A DNA stretch of 64,000 nucleotides, taken from assembly GCA_034190875.2 (NCBI GenBank), contig CM067354.1:3288385-3352384 (forward strand). The letters are read 5' to 3'. The position numbers were made by a program, and so were the translations under genes. Of the stretch, positions 1 to 13,265 are shown in pieces. How positions within the stretch are numbered: the first letter of the stretch is position 1; each line of letters opens with the position of its first letter. The stretch is from Urechis unicinctus. Lineage: Eukaryota; Annelida; Polychaeta; Xenopneusta; Urechidae. The notes below the pieces were generated by a model that did no database searches, was not told the DNA's origin, and was given only the letters and a program-made list of their open reading frames with translations.

Positions 1-330
1 TGCCACACCTGACACTTACGCAGGTATGTAATTCTCCCTTACTTGTTAATAAATGATGGCATGTATGTTATAAATAAATAATTTTTGTTTCAGCTGTCTG
101 GGTAAATCTATGTTTGCCAGCAATCATGTAGAGACATTGAAATATCTCTCCGCCACACAATACAAGCTGATGAAATTGGGTCAATACATTTTCATAGCAA
201 CGGTGAGCTGATCCCCGATATTGCATCCAACTGTATGCCAACTAGAGTACTATTGTATTGGTGCATGCCTTATTAGTCAATGGACATTACTGGCTGGAAT
301 TAGATATAACTTACGTGGAAAACTGACACT
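1..330 (+). repeat. Partial copy of the right-arm repeat at the window edge
   Basis: This stretch matches 37260-37575 in the same orientation. Shared phrases include CAGGTATGTAATTCTCCC, GTAGAGACA, TTGCATCCAACT and TTATTAGTCAATG. It covers both the part found only in the right arm (37262-37487) and the start of the part shared by both arms (matching 8820-8938 inverted). The match begins at base 1, so the repeat probably continues upstream of the window. It contains no ORF of note. Confidence 0.8.
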
Positions 331-2235
331 ATATATACATACAAAGAGCACATGCATAAATAACATTAAAAGGAAATAATGGGTAATTAAAGCTGTAAGG
401 ATGTAGTAAAGTGCTATTTGGTAATTGTGAGCAACCAACATCGATTACAATTGATCTGCTGATTCGCTCCAGTGGATGTATTGCGAACCCATGGCGATGT
501 TATGGCAAATCTAATGAGTCCGTTTACCCCGATTGTAACCACCGAGACAGCATCAATACTCATATATAGACTGCCTAGAATATGTATTAAATAGCGATAT
601 AGGAAAAGCAACACGCAGTGCACATGTGGCTTGCACAGACAAATCGTTATACCCGACACATGTCAGCACGTGATAATTCGGACGCATTGGACATCTAAAT
701 AATGACTATTATCGCGCCATTTCTTCGTTGTTGTGCCGTGCGTGTTTCTGCATGGCTCGGTTCACTGGTCGAGTTTATTGTCAGATATATTTTTTCTAAT
801 ATGATAGTAAGGAGCTACTAAGGATATGATGTCCAGCTGACAGTCGTTTCAATTGTTATCATAATAAACCTGAGTTCAAGCACAGTACAGACTGTAGTTT
901 GGTACCTGCATGTTGCATTGTTGCACAGAAGCAACAATTGTGGGCGGTTTTTTTATATCACAAAACGAGTTTCCTTAAAATGTGTAATAGTTGAAATTTC
1001 CCTTCTCAAAAAGAGAGTGAAAACGTTCTGTGGTATTAAGAAATGTCGCACCGGTTCCCTGGTAACACACTTTCTACTCTATAAATCTACCTTAATGATC
1101 TCGGGGAATACGTTTACACGATAAATAGGTCTTTGCTTGCCGAATAATAGCAGACATCTGCGTGTTACAGATGGTGCGTTTTCCGTGAAGTCATGCGGGC
1201 GCTAGACGCACATAAGATGCTACATACAGAGGGAGAGACTTCGTCGGCATGGATGTCGAATCAAATGATCAATGTTAAACCAGTTAAATCAATATTGAAA
1301 ACAATTGAGATACGGCTCATCAAATGTAATATCGGTTCCCTGATATTGTTTTCAGCAAACCGAACGAAAATATACGAACTATTGTATTAATAGTTAAGTA
1401 CTGGGGATTGCGGACTGTGCCGAAAATGGTGCAGGCACACCACAATATCACAAAATCTTTCAATCGTTGGTGCACAGTTGATATTCGTTTTGGTGCACGA
1501 TGAATAATAGCTTAATAAATTATACACGCACCATGCAAATGCAATTTACGCCATTTTGTAGATTGCGAAGTTACAGCTTTATGACCAGAATAGTCATCCC
1601 TCGCATCTCTAATGTTGGTGATATTTTTAGCATGAGCACTTCTTCTTGTGTGGCTAGGTACTTAACTTTCAAAATCCACCATACGAGACTTTGGTGGCTG
1701 AATTTTTAACGGGCTGCTATAAACAAGTTTTGCCTTACAATTGCGATTTGAGCGGTGTGCCGTTTGTACATCAAACCGAATAATTCATTGGTGACCTTCG
1801 CTAAGCGCCTTCCGTGGAGCTGCAATTTATCTTCAGTCCGATTGGACGTGTTGACAGCCTTACCGGTTGACGTGGAGATATATTTATCTGCGCTAGATGT
1901 ACGTGTCCTGATATATATCTACGGTCAAATTAGAGGTTTCTTAAACCACGGATTTCAATATTTGATTAATAATACTCAATGCTTTTTAGATGCCGTATAT
2001 TGATGGTATCTGACCACGCAGAAGTCAGATATAACAGAAGCCTATTTTCTGTGACGGGTTTCTTACCTGTTTTTTTTTACCTAGGGCACTTAGCCATAAT
2101 TGACAGAATTCACGAAAGTGACATTTATTTTACTTCATTAATCAATTATGGTGAGGAACAACAGAACTAATTAAGTAACTACTTACAATAATCATTTTCA
2201 TGCTCTTGTCTTGTTGATCAAGACAGATTCAGCTA
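331..2235. other. Intergenic, nothing recognised
   Basis: AT-rich sequence with only short ORFs of 60-82 codons. None shows a domain motif or splice-supported extension. I see no RNA gene, tandem array or long inverted repeat. Confidence 0.5.
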
Positions 2236-2303
2236 CTTATATACCACATAATAAGTATTCAGTTCAATTCTTATATACCACATAATAATTATTCAGTTCA
2301 ATA
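2236..2303 (+). repeat. Two-copy 34-bp tandem repeat
   Basis: Two adjacent copies of a 34-bp unit beginning CTTATATACCACATAATAA, at 2236-2269 and 2270-2303, differ by a few bases. This is a simple local duplication with no coding potential. Confidence 0.85.
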
Positions 2304-2699
2304 CTTTAGACAATACAGTATGTGATAGTGACTTGCATCGCAATTGTGCTACGTTTAGTATCGAGGTCTACAACCACGCTACGAGTAAATGAAAATACGT
2401 GTGGGTTTGTGGCAATGATCTATTCAATCCATGAATGATAAATAATGATTTTTTGCAATAAGGAGGTATCTTTCTATTTGTCAGCGTCGCACAAGAGCCG
2501 ATCTATCTTACCCAAGTACTCCGTTCAGTTAAACGCGCAGCGTTCATATTGTGATAGTTTGAAGGCATGACGTCGATTACATGCAGATAATAGCGACCTC
2601 CTTCCAATCATATTCAGGAGTATGTGGATGCGCTTTGGTACGATTATTCTGATGTCGCATTTATTTGCAATACAGAATTAAGGTAGTAATGTTTTAGAA

Positions 2700-3085
2700 T
2701 TTAGTTCCATGATCAATGGAACAATTGCTGTTCAGGCAGGTTAAACTATACCGCTTGAATAGAGAAGATCCTGCGTTACAAGGGACAGGCATTTCAAGCT
2801 ACGATCGATCTCCATGCGTGTCTGGAATAGCAATAGGGGCCTTCATTCTCGGGTTTCCGTCGTGGCCGTTAGGAGGGCCACCGTCGCGCACAGCGATTTT
2901 TACCGGAACTTGGGGCATGTTTCGTTGCCTGTCAAGTTATCAACGCTTTGTTCATGCTTTATCAGTTGCTGTTTTAAGTTCATGCGTTGTTGCGCGCATT
3001 CTTGAAGCGTGTTTGATCATATAGGTCGCCGAAGGTATCAAGCGTATTCTGAACTTCGCTTAAGTTCATCTGAAAGCTTTCGCGT
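2700..3085 (-). pseudogene. Possible transposase N-terminal relic (coiled coil plus HTH-like)
   Basis: This patch is richer in GC than its surroundings. On the minus strand, two frames joined by a shift near 3005 read as a coiled-coil-like stretch (MNLSEVQNTLDTFGDLYDQ, then LQECAQQRMNLKQQLIKHEQ) followed by SVDNLTGNETCPKFR. That layout resembles the leader before the helix-turn-helix of THAP/PIF-type (DDE_4) transposases, where a leucine-rich coil precedes 'D..KF.TG'. About 100 bp further on, LVTQDLLYSSGIV is weakly like the HTH motif. Stops and frame changes mean nothing is intact. An unrelated open stretch by chance is a real alternative. Confidence 0.2.
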
Positions 3086-4969
3086 CGCAATGAGTACGTT
3101 TTAAACAGTTTTTTGAAACACAGAGATTATCAAAAGTAGTGATCCAAAATGTTGCCAACTACATTCATCTCCAGTCGTCTGGAGAGTATTCTGCAAGAAC
3201 ATCAGAATTCACCCGATATCATTTCGAAATTAGTGTGCGTGACTGTTGCTACACAATGCCATCACTGTCCCCGTCTTAGTGAAAAGTACCCCAGCTGCAA
3301 ACTTTCCTCAAATATAGCGAATCCCTTGTTCGAGTTATACGAAAACTGAGCTCGTACAATTAGTAAGAAATGCCTGCAACACCATAAATATTTACAATGA
3401 ATGAAGAACTATTAGCATAGAAGGCCAGCAAGTCAATTTCCAAGATCTTAACAAACATTCTGCATGACAGGCCAACATGTCAAGCGCATCTGAGATTACT
3501 GATGACCAAATACAAATGTAGTTCTAGCAGGGTGGTGTCCTAGACCGAGCCACCATACAATGTACATATCTGGTACCATAAAGTCTGCTGGATGTGAGTG
3601 CACAGGGTAATTCTTAATTTATATAATTAGAATATTTAACTTTAAAAAGTTGAATGCAGATATATCACACATCTCATTTATATGTATAATTGCCTATGAA
3701 GACTTGCTGGTAAAATATTTACTTTGCGTTTTGTTTAATGTGGTGTGTTCGTTTGGTGGAAGAGAGATAAAAAGTTTCTAATTCATTTTCTCATCTTGCT
3801 TTGCAGAGATGATGGTGGTTGCAAACATGATGTGACCATGATTTTTGACTTCAATACCAATGCATAATCTAATCGAGCATTACCGCCTGATGAAGAGACA
3901 CATCGCACGGCTTGTCGCCTTGATTATTTTGATGTCTGGCAATTGCAATTACACAGTCGATATACTTGTCACGTCAGTAATACAACTGACGGAAACTCGA
4001 GAAAGAGGAAGAAAGCTTCCCAATTGTTCGTCTGATCAATAACACGTCTTGATGCGCAAGGGGCGCGATAAACAATGTCTTGGTCTCCTTAACAATGACA
4101 AGGGGTTAATCTTCTATATGATACCACCCACACAGCATAATCTGTAAAATGCCAGCAACTGACGAATTTGATTTGTAGCACTTTCTGACATTTTCTCAAC
4201 AATGCTGACGAAGATAATTGTCACAATTATTGGCGTAGTGATACTTCTATACGGTATTTACCACGCTTCTGGCGTTCTCACTGGCTGACCCCATAATCAT
4301 TGTTAACTTGTACCCATCTAGTGCAGACCATTCGGCAATTCTGTCTATTACATGGCCTTTTGAAAGTCCATTAGCTCATTTACGACGGGTCGTACGAAAT
4401 TAGTTTCCATTGCTTATATCATTCAGCTTCTTAAATTAAAACCGAGATAAGTTAGAGCAATAGTGCAGGAAAATGATAAAATGAGCATGAGTAGTTATTT
4501 GACTAAGTTATTAGTCGTCGGCTAATCTTTGTATGCAACGTTTGATGGCTGTTTTTTAGGCGCCGACGCGAACAAATGGTCAATGAATCAAACGTAGAAA
4601 TCAGAAATCGAGGGGATTTATATTTCTAGAAGAACACTCAGTGAATTTTATTCATATTATATTACTGTCAGCATGTTTTTTTTCTAAGCATTAGAGCATT
4701 TCTCTGTGACACAATTATAGCTAGTGGTGGTGGCAGTTACTGCATCAATAGACATGCATATTTACAGGACGTTTGCATATTGAGCTGATGATGATGGTGA
4801 CGGACAAACAAGGTGATTTTTCTAAACATCGATGATAGGTATAAACCTGTGAATAGATATTAATTCGCTACTCCTCTTGTACTTTGCCCAAAAAAATAAA
4901 CATTAACTGAAGAGTAAAATGTACATAAATAAATGTCCTGGAACAGGCAAAGCAGCAAGTAAATACTCA
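3086..4969. other. Intergenic, nothing recognised
   Basis: AT-rich sequence with short ORFs only. I see no domain motifs, tandem repeats or structured elements. Nothing clearly matches the 37.6-39.6 kb interval, although the sequence on both sides is co-linear with the right-hand duplicate. Confidence 0.5.
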
Positions 4970-7008
4970 GCGTTGATAAAACGACCAGTGAGTGTGCCCG
5001 ACATATGCAAGCACATACACTTCTGACAACACAATTCAAGATTTTAGCCAAGACGAATTGTTAAAATAGCGCTGACATTTGCGAGATGTAAGGCACAGCT
5101 GATCAATAACATTTATACTCGAATAAGCTTGACTACAATCAAGTGACATATAAGGCTGCAAATTGCTCATTCAATGCCATACTGGCTCAGGTGATTGCCA
5201 TTATACGAGGAAGTATCAATGCACCAATAGGGATGCAAGACGGTAAACACAGCACCCTGTGAATGTCAAACTACTTATAGTACTGCTCTTGGCTTAATCA
5301 TAGATCTGATGTACATCTCGAGCCCCCATCTTTGTCCCCTTGGGCGTTATATGCGAATAAAAATGTTCCCACAGTTGCAAACCAATAGAAAGAAAATGAT
5401 GTTCCTGCATCTAGGTTCACATTGAGAGTCCACATCTAAAGTCACATGCAGAGTGAAATACTGGTTTACGACCAGCACTTTATCACTATCTGGAGAAGGT
5501 CTTCCTGAAACATTTGCAACATTCTTTGTGATTGACAACCTAATTTTCCGGATAATGTTCATCTGATCCACACATACACGGGTTAATATTTCCAAATAAA
5601 GCATCCATGATAATTTCACCAATCTTCAACATGTTTGTCATTCTGAACTATTCAACCGATAGTACAGCATGCTGACAATTGATTAAAGTCAGTTAACGTA
5701 CACACCACCTGCTAGATACGATGACACTAGATTCTAGTCAACCACGTGAGAAATAGTAGAAAATATTCATGCCAACATCCGCAAAAGACCACGTCTCCCC
5801 ATTAGCACATAACAAGGCTTGCGTGGTAGATTTTATAAGCTAAATACCGCCCTATGATGAGATTATCTTCTTTGACAATAATATGACCGTAACAATAAAA
5901 AATTCCAAATGTTTATAGTAAGCAGACAAATAATTACCAAATTAGTGCGATATCTGGATGTAAAGAGCATGTCGTTCTTTAAACCTCTTTTGCACTGGAG
6001 CCAATTAGAGGGCACAGGCTATGAGTAATGGATCGATGTAAAATCACTGCCTGGCTCATGGAACAACAATAGATAACAACTTTACAATACCTTCCAGATG
6101 TCAGCAAGAAACGACTTTATGCCCAATTGTACCTCATTAGCGCCTGACAAAAAAAAACACTCCTCAATATTGTAAACGCAGCTATAAATCACCACAGCTG
6201 CTCTGGGCTCGAGCCTTTAATAACTTTTAGGGTGAAGGTGTCCTCCTATTGTGCGAGAAATCTCATTCAGTGCTCAGGATTCTATTCGCACCCTGGCAAA
6301 AAAGGTTGAAGAGAACCACTGCATTGTGTGAAGAATAAACAATACTTAACAAAAGAGAACCGATTAATTGTCTTTTGTTAATGTAAAGATCTGGCATCAC
6401 AATGGTGTGTGCATAGATTATGACTTATATTTCACCAAACCCTCTTAAGCTCTAGCGAACGAGCTTTTGGAATATGAAAGCAAAAGAGAGGTATATCACA
6501 TATACTTGCAATATACGGAAAACGTGTTTATATGTACCCTAAAAACCCCCCATACACTTACAATCGCACACGGGTTAATTAAATGACGCGTCTAATGTTA
6601 CTGAATTAAAAAAAAATCAATGGCCTATTACTCATGGGTTGGATCATACACTTTATTCATCGTTACAATAATATTGCTGTTGTCATTAATGATCTTGGTA
6701 TGCCGTTTCACTGCTTGATACTGACGTTATATACTCTATTTGTCAGTAAACAAGCTTTGGATAAACAGGCGCTGAATGGCAAACAATGAGAATTGGATTG
6801 AAATTTGCTATTTGTATATGCCAAACAATACAAAACGCTGAACTTATACCAATAGCTGAAAAACGTTCGTGTTTTAACTATTCAGTATATTTTGTGACAT
6901 GCAGCACCCATGCAATCAGTTTTGATTAAAAACTAGGTTTATTTTGCCTCGCCTATTCTTCATGCGAGAATTTTGTCTTAATTTTGGGCAAAGTGTCCGA
7001 AACGTTAA
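4970..7008 (+). repeat. Block A, left copy of a 2-kb direct repeat
   Basis: It is co-linear and in the same orientation as 39610-41582. Matching phrases include GCACATACAC, GGAAGTATCAATGCACCAATAG, GGGCACAGGCTATGAGTA, AATCGCACACGGGTTAATTAAATGA and TTAATTTTGGGCAAAG. Divergence is noticeable and there are many indels; the right copy has about 150 bp extra near 41262-41405. There are no credible genes. It ends exactly where left arm B begins (7007-7010). Confidence 0.85.
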
Positions 7009-7629
7009 CACTCAATGTAGACACTTCATTACATTGTGTTGCCTCGCCATACTCTTGTAGTGGTAAGTGTAACTCCGTGATAGAATGATGCATAGAACGA
7101 AAGCGATCAGAGAATTAACCAATAGAAGGGCAGGGAAAGATGACCAATGTTCAACGCTTGACGGTAAATAAAACATGAACAAACTTACGGAAATCGAGTT
7201 GATAGATTGGCATCTACCCCAGACAATGATCAATGGACCTATAATAAAGCAAACTGAATTCCTTAATTGTCTGGCGCACATACTGATTGTTACCATTGTT
7301 TGCACGCTGCAGCCATAACACAAGTAACAAGGCTACGTCCGCACGGCTTGATTAATCGAGGGAATCGTTGCACCCGCACATAGCATGCCGTCGATCCTAA
7401 GTGTTGTGTCGTTCTGTCCAGTGACATAAGAGCCGGTAGCCGAGGTGGAAAGAACTAAATTGAGTAAATAGAGAGTGAGAGAAACCGAGAAAAAGACAGG
7501 AGAGTACAGAGGTCACATTTTGACTTATGCCCATCCAACCTCCCGTTTCTCGTTGCTATACAAGGATCGGTTTGTCATTGTATTACAATTATATAACATT
7601 GCGGTGCTTTATTCATGTTACGATTGCTC

Positions 7630-8012
7630 CATAACCATCTTAGGTGCAGAAATACCCTCACAGTAAAATGTTACCGTACTTGTTGCTCTAAGGTAACAAC
7701 CAACCAGGACATATTCAGGTGAGGTCGGAGAGTGGTGTTATCGTTTCCGATGAATTCTTTGATCATATCCATAAAGAAATGTCATACTTTGCTAATTATG
7801 CGGACATCGTCATAATTATTGCGACAGTCTTTTTAGTCATACATCCGTTATTATCATAGCTTGCGAATGATAATAGCAACTGCCACAATTATTTGAATCG
7901 TTTTCCAATCAGTTAACATGGGTTGATGAAATATAGAACAAATTATGTCTGCAATCACAAGGTTTTTAAAATATGTTACTGTACATATATGGCTGAGTTC
8001 AGAAAGAGAACT
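7630..8012. other. Left-arm-only segment of about 380 bp
   Basis: The right arm joins directly across this interval, between ATGTTACGATTGCTC on the outer side and GCGTTGGAAAAGGGTAC on the inner side. It is therefore an insertion in the left arm or a deletion in the right. No terminal repeats or ORFs explain it. Confidence 0.65.
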
Positions 8013-8938
8013 GGGACTTGCGTTGGAAAAGGGTACTTTATGTGGTATATTGGGGAGTAAAACAATCGGTCGATTATTCGTGGTATCAAGTTGCGACAGA
8101 CATGCAAAATAGATATCGCTTGTTTTAAATGGATCTGTTAGGCCTGCAGTACAAATGCTGCCCCAAAGAAAAAGAATTCAGCATTTTTTAACACAAAATG
8201 AAAGTGATTGGGATAACAGAGATTAGAACTTTGAGCAGGATTCTATAAACAACTGGGGTAAACATTGGAACAGTTGAAAGAGAGTTTGCGTAACACAACG
8301 CTGTGTAATAAATCTAGTGCGGCGCCAGGGGCGGAGGTGCGAGGGGCTGGCACTTTGCATTGTACGTATAACGCAATAGTAAGAAGTGGTATTTTGACCA
8401 AGTTGAGCTACAGCGATGCAAACGCATGGGTACGGTTGTTTGCATCATTAGTAAAGAAGGACGTGGAATATTGCCATTTCTTGCAGTATATGGCATATAA
8501 GAGGTTTGTGTAATTAGTCAATGTGTCACAATTGCGCATATTTAGTGAGGTAATTACAACATATTACCGTCCAATAACTCGAACCAATTAATAGACACAT
8601 GTTGCAAATGGAGCCCATCCCTGTACCATTCTTTAAACACAAAATTACAATTTTTGTTTATTCTTCATTTATATTGGAAAGGTGAATTCGTAATGAAGCG
8701 CTTGAATCAAACCTCTAATTCATACTGAAACTTACTTGTTTCAGTTCAGTGTATTAATTATTATTTGCTGCTTCCGGGATTTAGAGGCCTGATAACCCCT
8801 TTAAATATATGTATACAAGGCATTAGTGATTGTTATTTGCGGTAGTGTAACAACGTGTCAGCCGCAGTATCCACGCAGTCAAATTCCAGCCATGCCAGTC
8901 ATTGACTAATAAGAAATGCATCAATGCAATAGTTCCCT

Positions 8939-10868
8939 TTAAAGATTCGTTTCGGACAGATCACGCAAAAATGATCATTTTTATGTTGTAGGTGCGAGTA
9001 TGAACTCTCTTTGATTGTGTTGTTTAAATTTTTCAATCGATGCTACTAAAACATCGTCAATGAAACAGATACGAGACTCTTTTTGACCGTATATCGTGCA
9101 TCCAGTGTTGCAGCGGCTGCATTGGGTGAGTTACTCACTAAATCGACGGCTGAAGCACATGTTGGTCTGTGGACAGGTCACGTTGGGGTACTTTGACTAG
9201 TAAAAGACAGTCCTTCAACAAAACATGTAGCTATAAGGGTCGATTAATAACGCTTTGCTGTATATATCAGCCGTAACTTTGCTGCTGTGATCCAATGGAG
9301 AGGATCCAAAATGCTGTGAGTGTAAACAAAGGAAATCCAACTTGAAATAATCAACTGGCATTGTAGAAAATACTTAAGTACGTGCTGCGGGGTAGTAACT
9401 CTAAACTAGCAACAAAACACTAAATAGCCAAAATCATGAATGTGTGCTGGGTGAAGCCAGCTTTGATGGCTGCATCTAATTGGCTGGATGCGACTGTGAT
9501 CTTTCTAGGTTTATGGAATGCGAACGTTTATATGGTAATATATTAATATGATTGGTCTGACAAAACCATCGTTAGCAAGCGACATATTTTATAAACCATT
9601 CTATGGTTTGTTGACAGAAGTAACCACTCATCCGAGTGACGTGGCATAGCTTTTTGTTGATTTGTGGTAGACTTGTAAGAGCATATTTGTCAGTTGTTTT
9701 AAGGCGTTTAAACGAAGTGTATAGTGCGACACCTTCTTGTTGGTTTGAGCTCGCCACATTGTGTATGCATCTTTAGCCACGCGGCTGACAGTTTTGCCAG
9801 CCTTATTGTGTCCTTTATATCAGTGACATAATGGCTGTTTGACATGATGTGCACAAGTGAGTCAACTTTTAATTATATAGCAACAGTAATTTTGAGAGCA
9901 AAGCCAATTATTGATTGCTCATAAATTGTTTTCAACCCATATGTGATCAAGATGAATTAACAACACCAAAAGGCGGCAACAGATACATCTACAGTAGGGC
10001 GAGATGAGGGGACCCCACCGTTCTCTATTTCACTGTCGTGCTGTCAGATGCTGCCCAGAATTACTGATTGCATGTGACATGCAAGGACCACTTTATTGCC
10101 AGCACAAAACGGACACGTTGACAGCATATGTTACCTCTAAGCTGATTCACCGGAACTCATTAGTGATCGAATTAGTACGATGTTCTGTCTTCTAGGTACC
10201 AAGCTGCTAAGAACATTATGCATTTGAGAACAATGTGAGTTCAAATGTATCTGGCACAAGAATATCACTGGTTGTCATCAAAATAAATCAACATGTTTTG
10301 CTCAGACTATTGATGTAAAACAAGCAGTATATGACAGATTAGCATCTCGCCTCGTACTGCCACTAAGATTTTCGTTTTAGCAACAAAGTTTATTAATTAC
10401 TTGAACATTTGTTTTCTTCTTCAGCGTAAACTATGTATGCTTGTCGTGTAGAAGGCATTCGAATATGAGCCTACACAGCTTTCTATAAGACCGAAACTAC
10501 AAACGGTACCTCACTAAGGACACAAACACGCGGTGAACATTGGGCCAGTCTGTTGACTAAGTCTTCTAATTACGCTTCGGGTGTCATGGTGTTAATAAGA
10601 TACGACAGCTATTTTGTGCGTCCGTCAATCATGGACCGCACTCTGACACTTATGATTAGCGCGTCACTTGTAAGGAACGACTCGGCTCAAACAGCTTCAT
10701 ATCTGGTGGCTTTACCGCAATCACTTATATTTGCAAAACCATCTTTGCATTGCATTCGCAGTTAGCCTCTTTTGACGTGTCCATAACAGGGTCATCTGTT
10801 TATTGGTGAGGTAAGCAAGTGAGAGCACAGGTCGTCGTGTTTGCTACTTGACGTCATCGTGATGGACA
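8939..10868. other. Left-arm-only segment of about 1.9 kb
   Basis: Between 8938 and 10869 the left arm carries sequence with no match in the right arm. The right arm has an unrelated 226-bp segment there (37262-37487), which does match the start of this window. The left segment has only short ORFs and no recognisable element ends. It was either inserted into the left arm or lost from the right copy. Confidence 0.65.
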
Positions 10869-11440
10869 ATCGAGCTCCATATATTAATTAGATAACAGGA
10901 CCTGACAAGCCGGGTCCATGCAGTTAAATATAATGCAAGTTATTGATATAAACTTTTAAACAGTATCTGTCAGGCAGTAAATGGTTTTATGATGCTTGCT
11001 CTCTTATTTATATGATTGTCTAATAAGAGTGTCCTGTTTATGGACAACTCTCAAGTTCTGTCCCTAAAAGACACATGCTTTGCTACGTTTAGCACCGACA
11101 ATTTAATAAAGTTACACCCTCCCTAAGTAAAAGTGTCGCCGCAAGTCAAAGCAGCACTTCCACCACATACTTGTTTGTGGAAATCGTTTATTTTTCAGAA
11201 ACCCAATATGCTAATAATACAATCTTGCATTACCCACCGGTTCGTCAAAATTTACTGTATTTTGTCTGACGTGAAATACAGCCTTAAAGTATAGCTTTAT
11301 AGTCATACCGAGGCTGTTTGCCTCGAAGGAGAATACGGGGCCCGACTTCTAACTTGCACTAGTTGATCTCATCCTGTGGTTATGTTTTTACACAACTGTA
11401 TCTACTAGTTAAAAAAATACAGGCCTTCTACGTCAAGATT

Positions 11441-11442
<2 letters not shown>

Positions 11443-11516
<74 letters not shown>

Positions 11517-11579
11517 TATATATATAGATATATATAGAGAGATATATAGATATATATCTATATATATATATATATATAT

Positions 11580-11659
<80 letters not shown>

Positions 11660-11865
11660 ATCTCTATATACTATATATTATATTTATATATATTTTTATA
11701 TATATACATTCATATATAATATGTATATATTTATGAATTTATATATGCTTGTATGCATAAGCATGCATAGATATATATATGAAGCTAAATAGATACAGAG
11801 ATAGATATATTTAGATAGATAAATAAATTAATTTATATATATATATATATATATATATTAGATAG

Positions 11866-11901
<36 letters not shown>

Positions 11902-11920
11902 GTGTGTGTATATATATGTA
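11443..11920. repeat. (TA)n island, left arm
   Basis: Nearly continuous TA dinucleotide repeat, broken by GA, AATTTAT and TGTGTG variants. It sits at the same relative place as the island at 36283-36712 in the right arm. ORFs made of tyrosine-isoleucine repeats here are artefacts of the dinucleotide. Confidence 0.95.
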
Positions 11921-12821
11921 AAAAAGATTATGAATCCAATTTGATAGCACGACTTATTGTTGACCCCTTCTATGTCGTTATATCGGATATTGTGTTGTGC
12001 TATTTTGGAAAGTAGAGATGTTTAAACATTCTCCTTCTCACTACATTGACCAACAAGCATGTCAGGGACAAAAATATTCTCTGCTAGTGCTTTCCCAATA
12101 GTTGTTAGGCACGCCTTTTTACCAGACAGACATTCTTGATGATACACCAAGATTTCCCCTGCCACGGAAATGCAGTTACACAATTATTAGTAGACACTAT
12201 TCACATTGTGCATTTAAACATAAAGCCAGTATGATAGCCTTATGTAATTGTCAATCTGTCCAGTGTGATTTGTAATTATCCTCCAAAACCTAGTTAATCA
12301 GTTCTGAAGATCATCATAATATCCGATGGTGCATTTATATCCGGCAAAGATTGGCACAAAAAACTTAACCAATGAGCAGTAACGTGTAGCAAAATGCTTA
12401 TCTATCTCAGAGGCGGCTAAAGGTTGTCCTAGATAAAGCCTAACCGAAAAAGTATACCCTTGCCAAGTGGTATAGACGCTAGGCTACTAACGGCTGTTAT
12501 GCGTTCTAAACTGTTCATCAGGATGAATAATATACCACGGTAACTTGATGATTGATGATAGTAGCACACTGAAAAATAGCAGATAATCTGTTTCAGAGAC
12601 GCGTGACTTTATAATATAGTATGACCCGGGGCTGGTTATGAGAGGCGAGAGACAATTATTATTAGGTCGCCGACGTCATTGTAGATATCTGAGGGTTGGT
12701 GTCCATGTGACCTTTAGTGTAGCTCTGCTTATGAGCACGCTCTTTCTTGGTGTTTCCTGACTTCCTCGTATATTTTCTCTGTGTCACTGTTTTTGTGCCT
12801 GATAACATATATTGTATTTTT

Positions 12822-13265
12822 ATAGCGCCTGTTTCCAGGAAATAATCCTTGCCAAAGGCGCTAAAGCAGGCAGTTAATTATTATAGCCCCGACTAAAAAA
12901 AAATGTGTTGATTTTTGATCAAGCATTTTTAACCGACGATAGAAAGTGCGACAGAAAGTGCGTTCCTCAAACGTGGCGCGGCATTACTAAACGATCTGGC
13001 ACCAGGCAGCAGTATTTACAGTGAAAGATAAGGGCGAGTTGTGATTGGCTAATCGGGCTCTCGGGGTCATTCGGGCTGACCTACGATAACCAAGAGATTT
13101 AATTGGAGATCAAACGGGCTGATGTTAATTGTTTGGGTGTTAACCTCACAGAGCGGTATTTGCCACACCGTGACTATTTTATCGGGAAAGGTATATATAA
13201 ATTGGACAATATTGAATCTGGTACTAGTGAAAAGGGATATATTCATTTTCCTAAATAAATGTAGT
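12822..13265 (+). promoter_or_regulatory. GC-richer promoter-like block, conserved in both arms
   Basis: The block starts with a hairpin-forming pair, AGCGCCT at 12824-12830 and AGGCGCT at 12856-12862. It continues through a GC-richer stretch with an ATTGGCTAAT CCAAT-type motif near 13045 and ends with a TATATAAA box near 13194. The right arm conserves it inverted (about 34985-35404). No ORF follows the TATA-like box. If it ever drove transcription the product was probably non-coding or has been lost. The assignment rests on motifs only. Confidence 0.25.

Noticed and set aside
7012..7323. 103-codon ORF at the outer end of the left arm, with a relative in the right arm
   Set aside because: The right-arm version is interrupted by about 190 bp and by a stop, and the duplication alone explains shared peptides. 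No motif is present.
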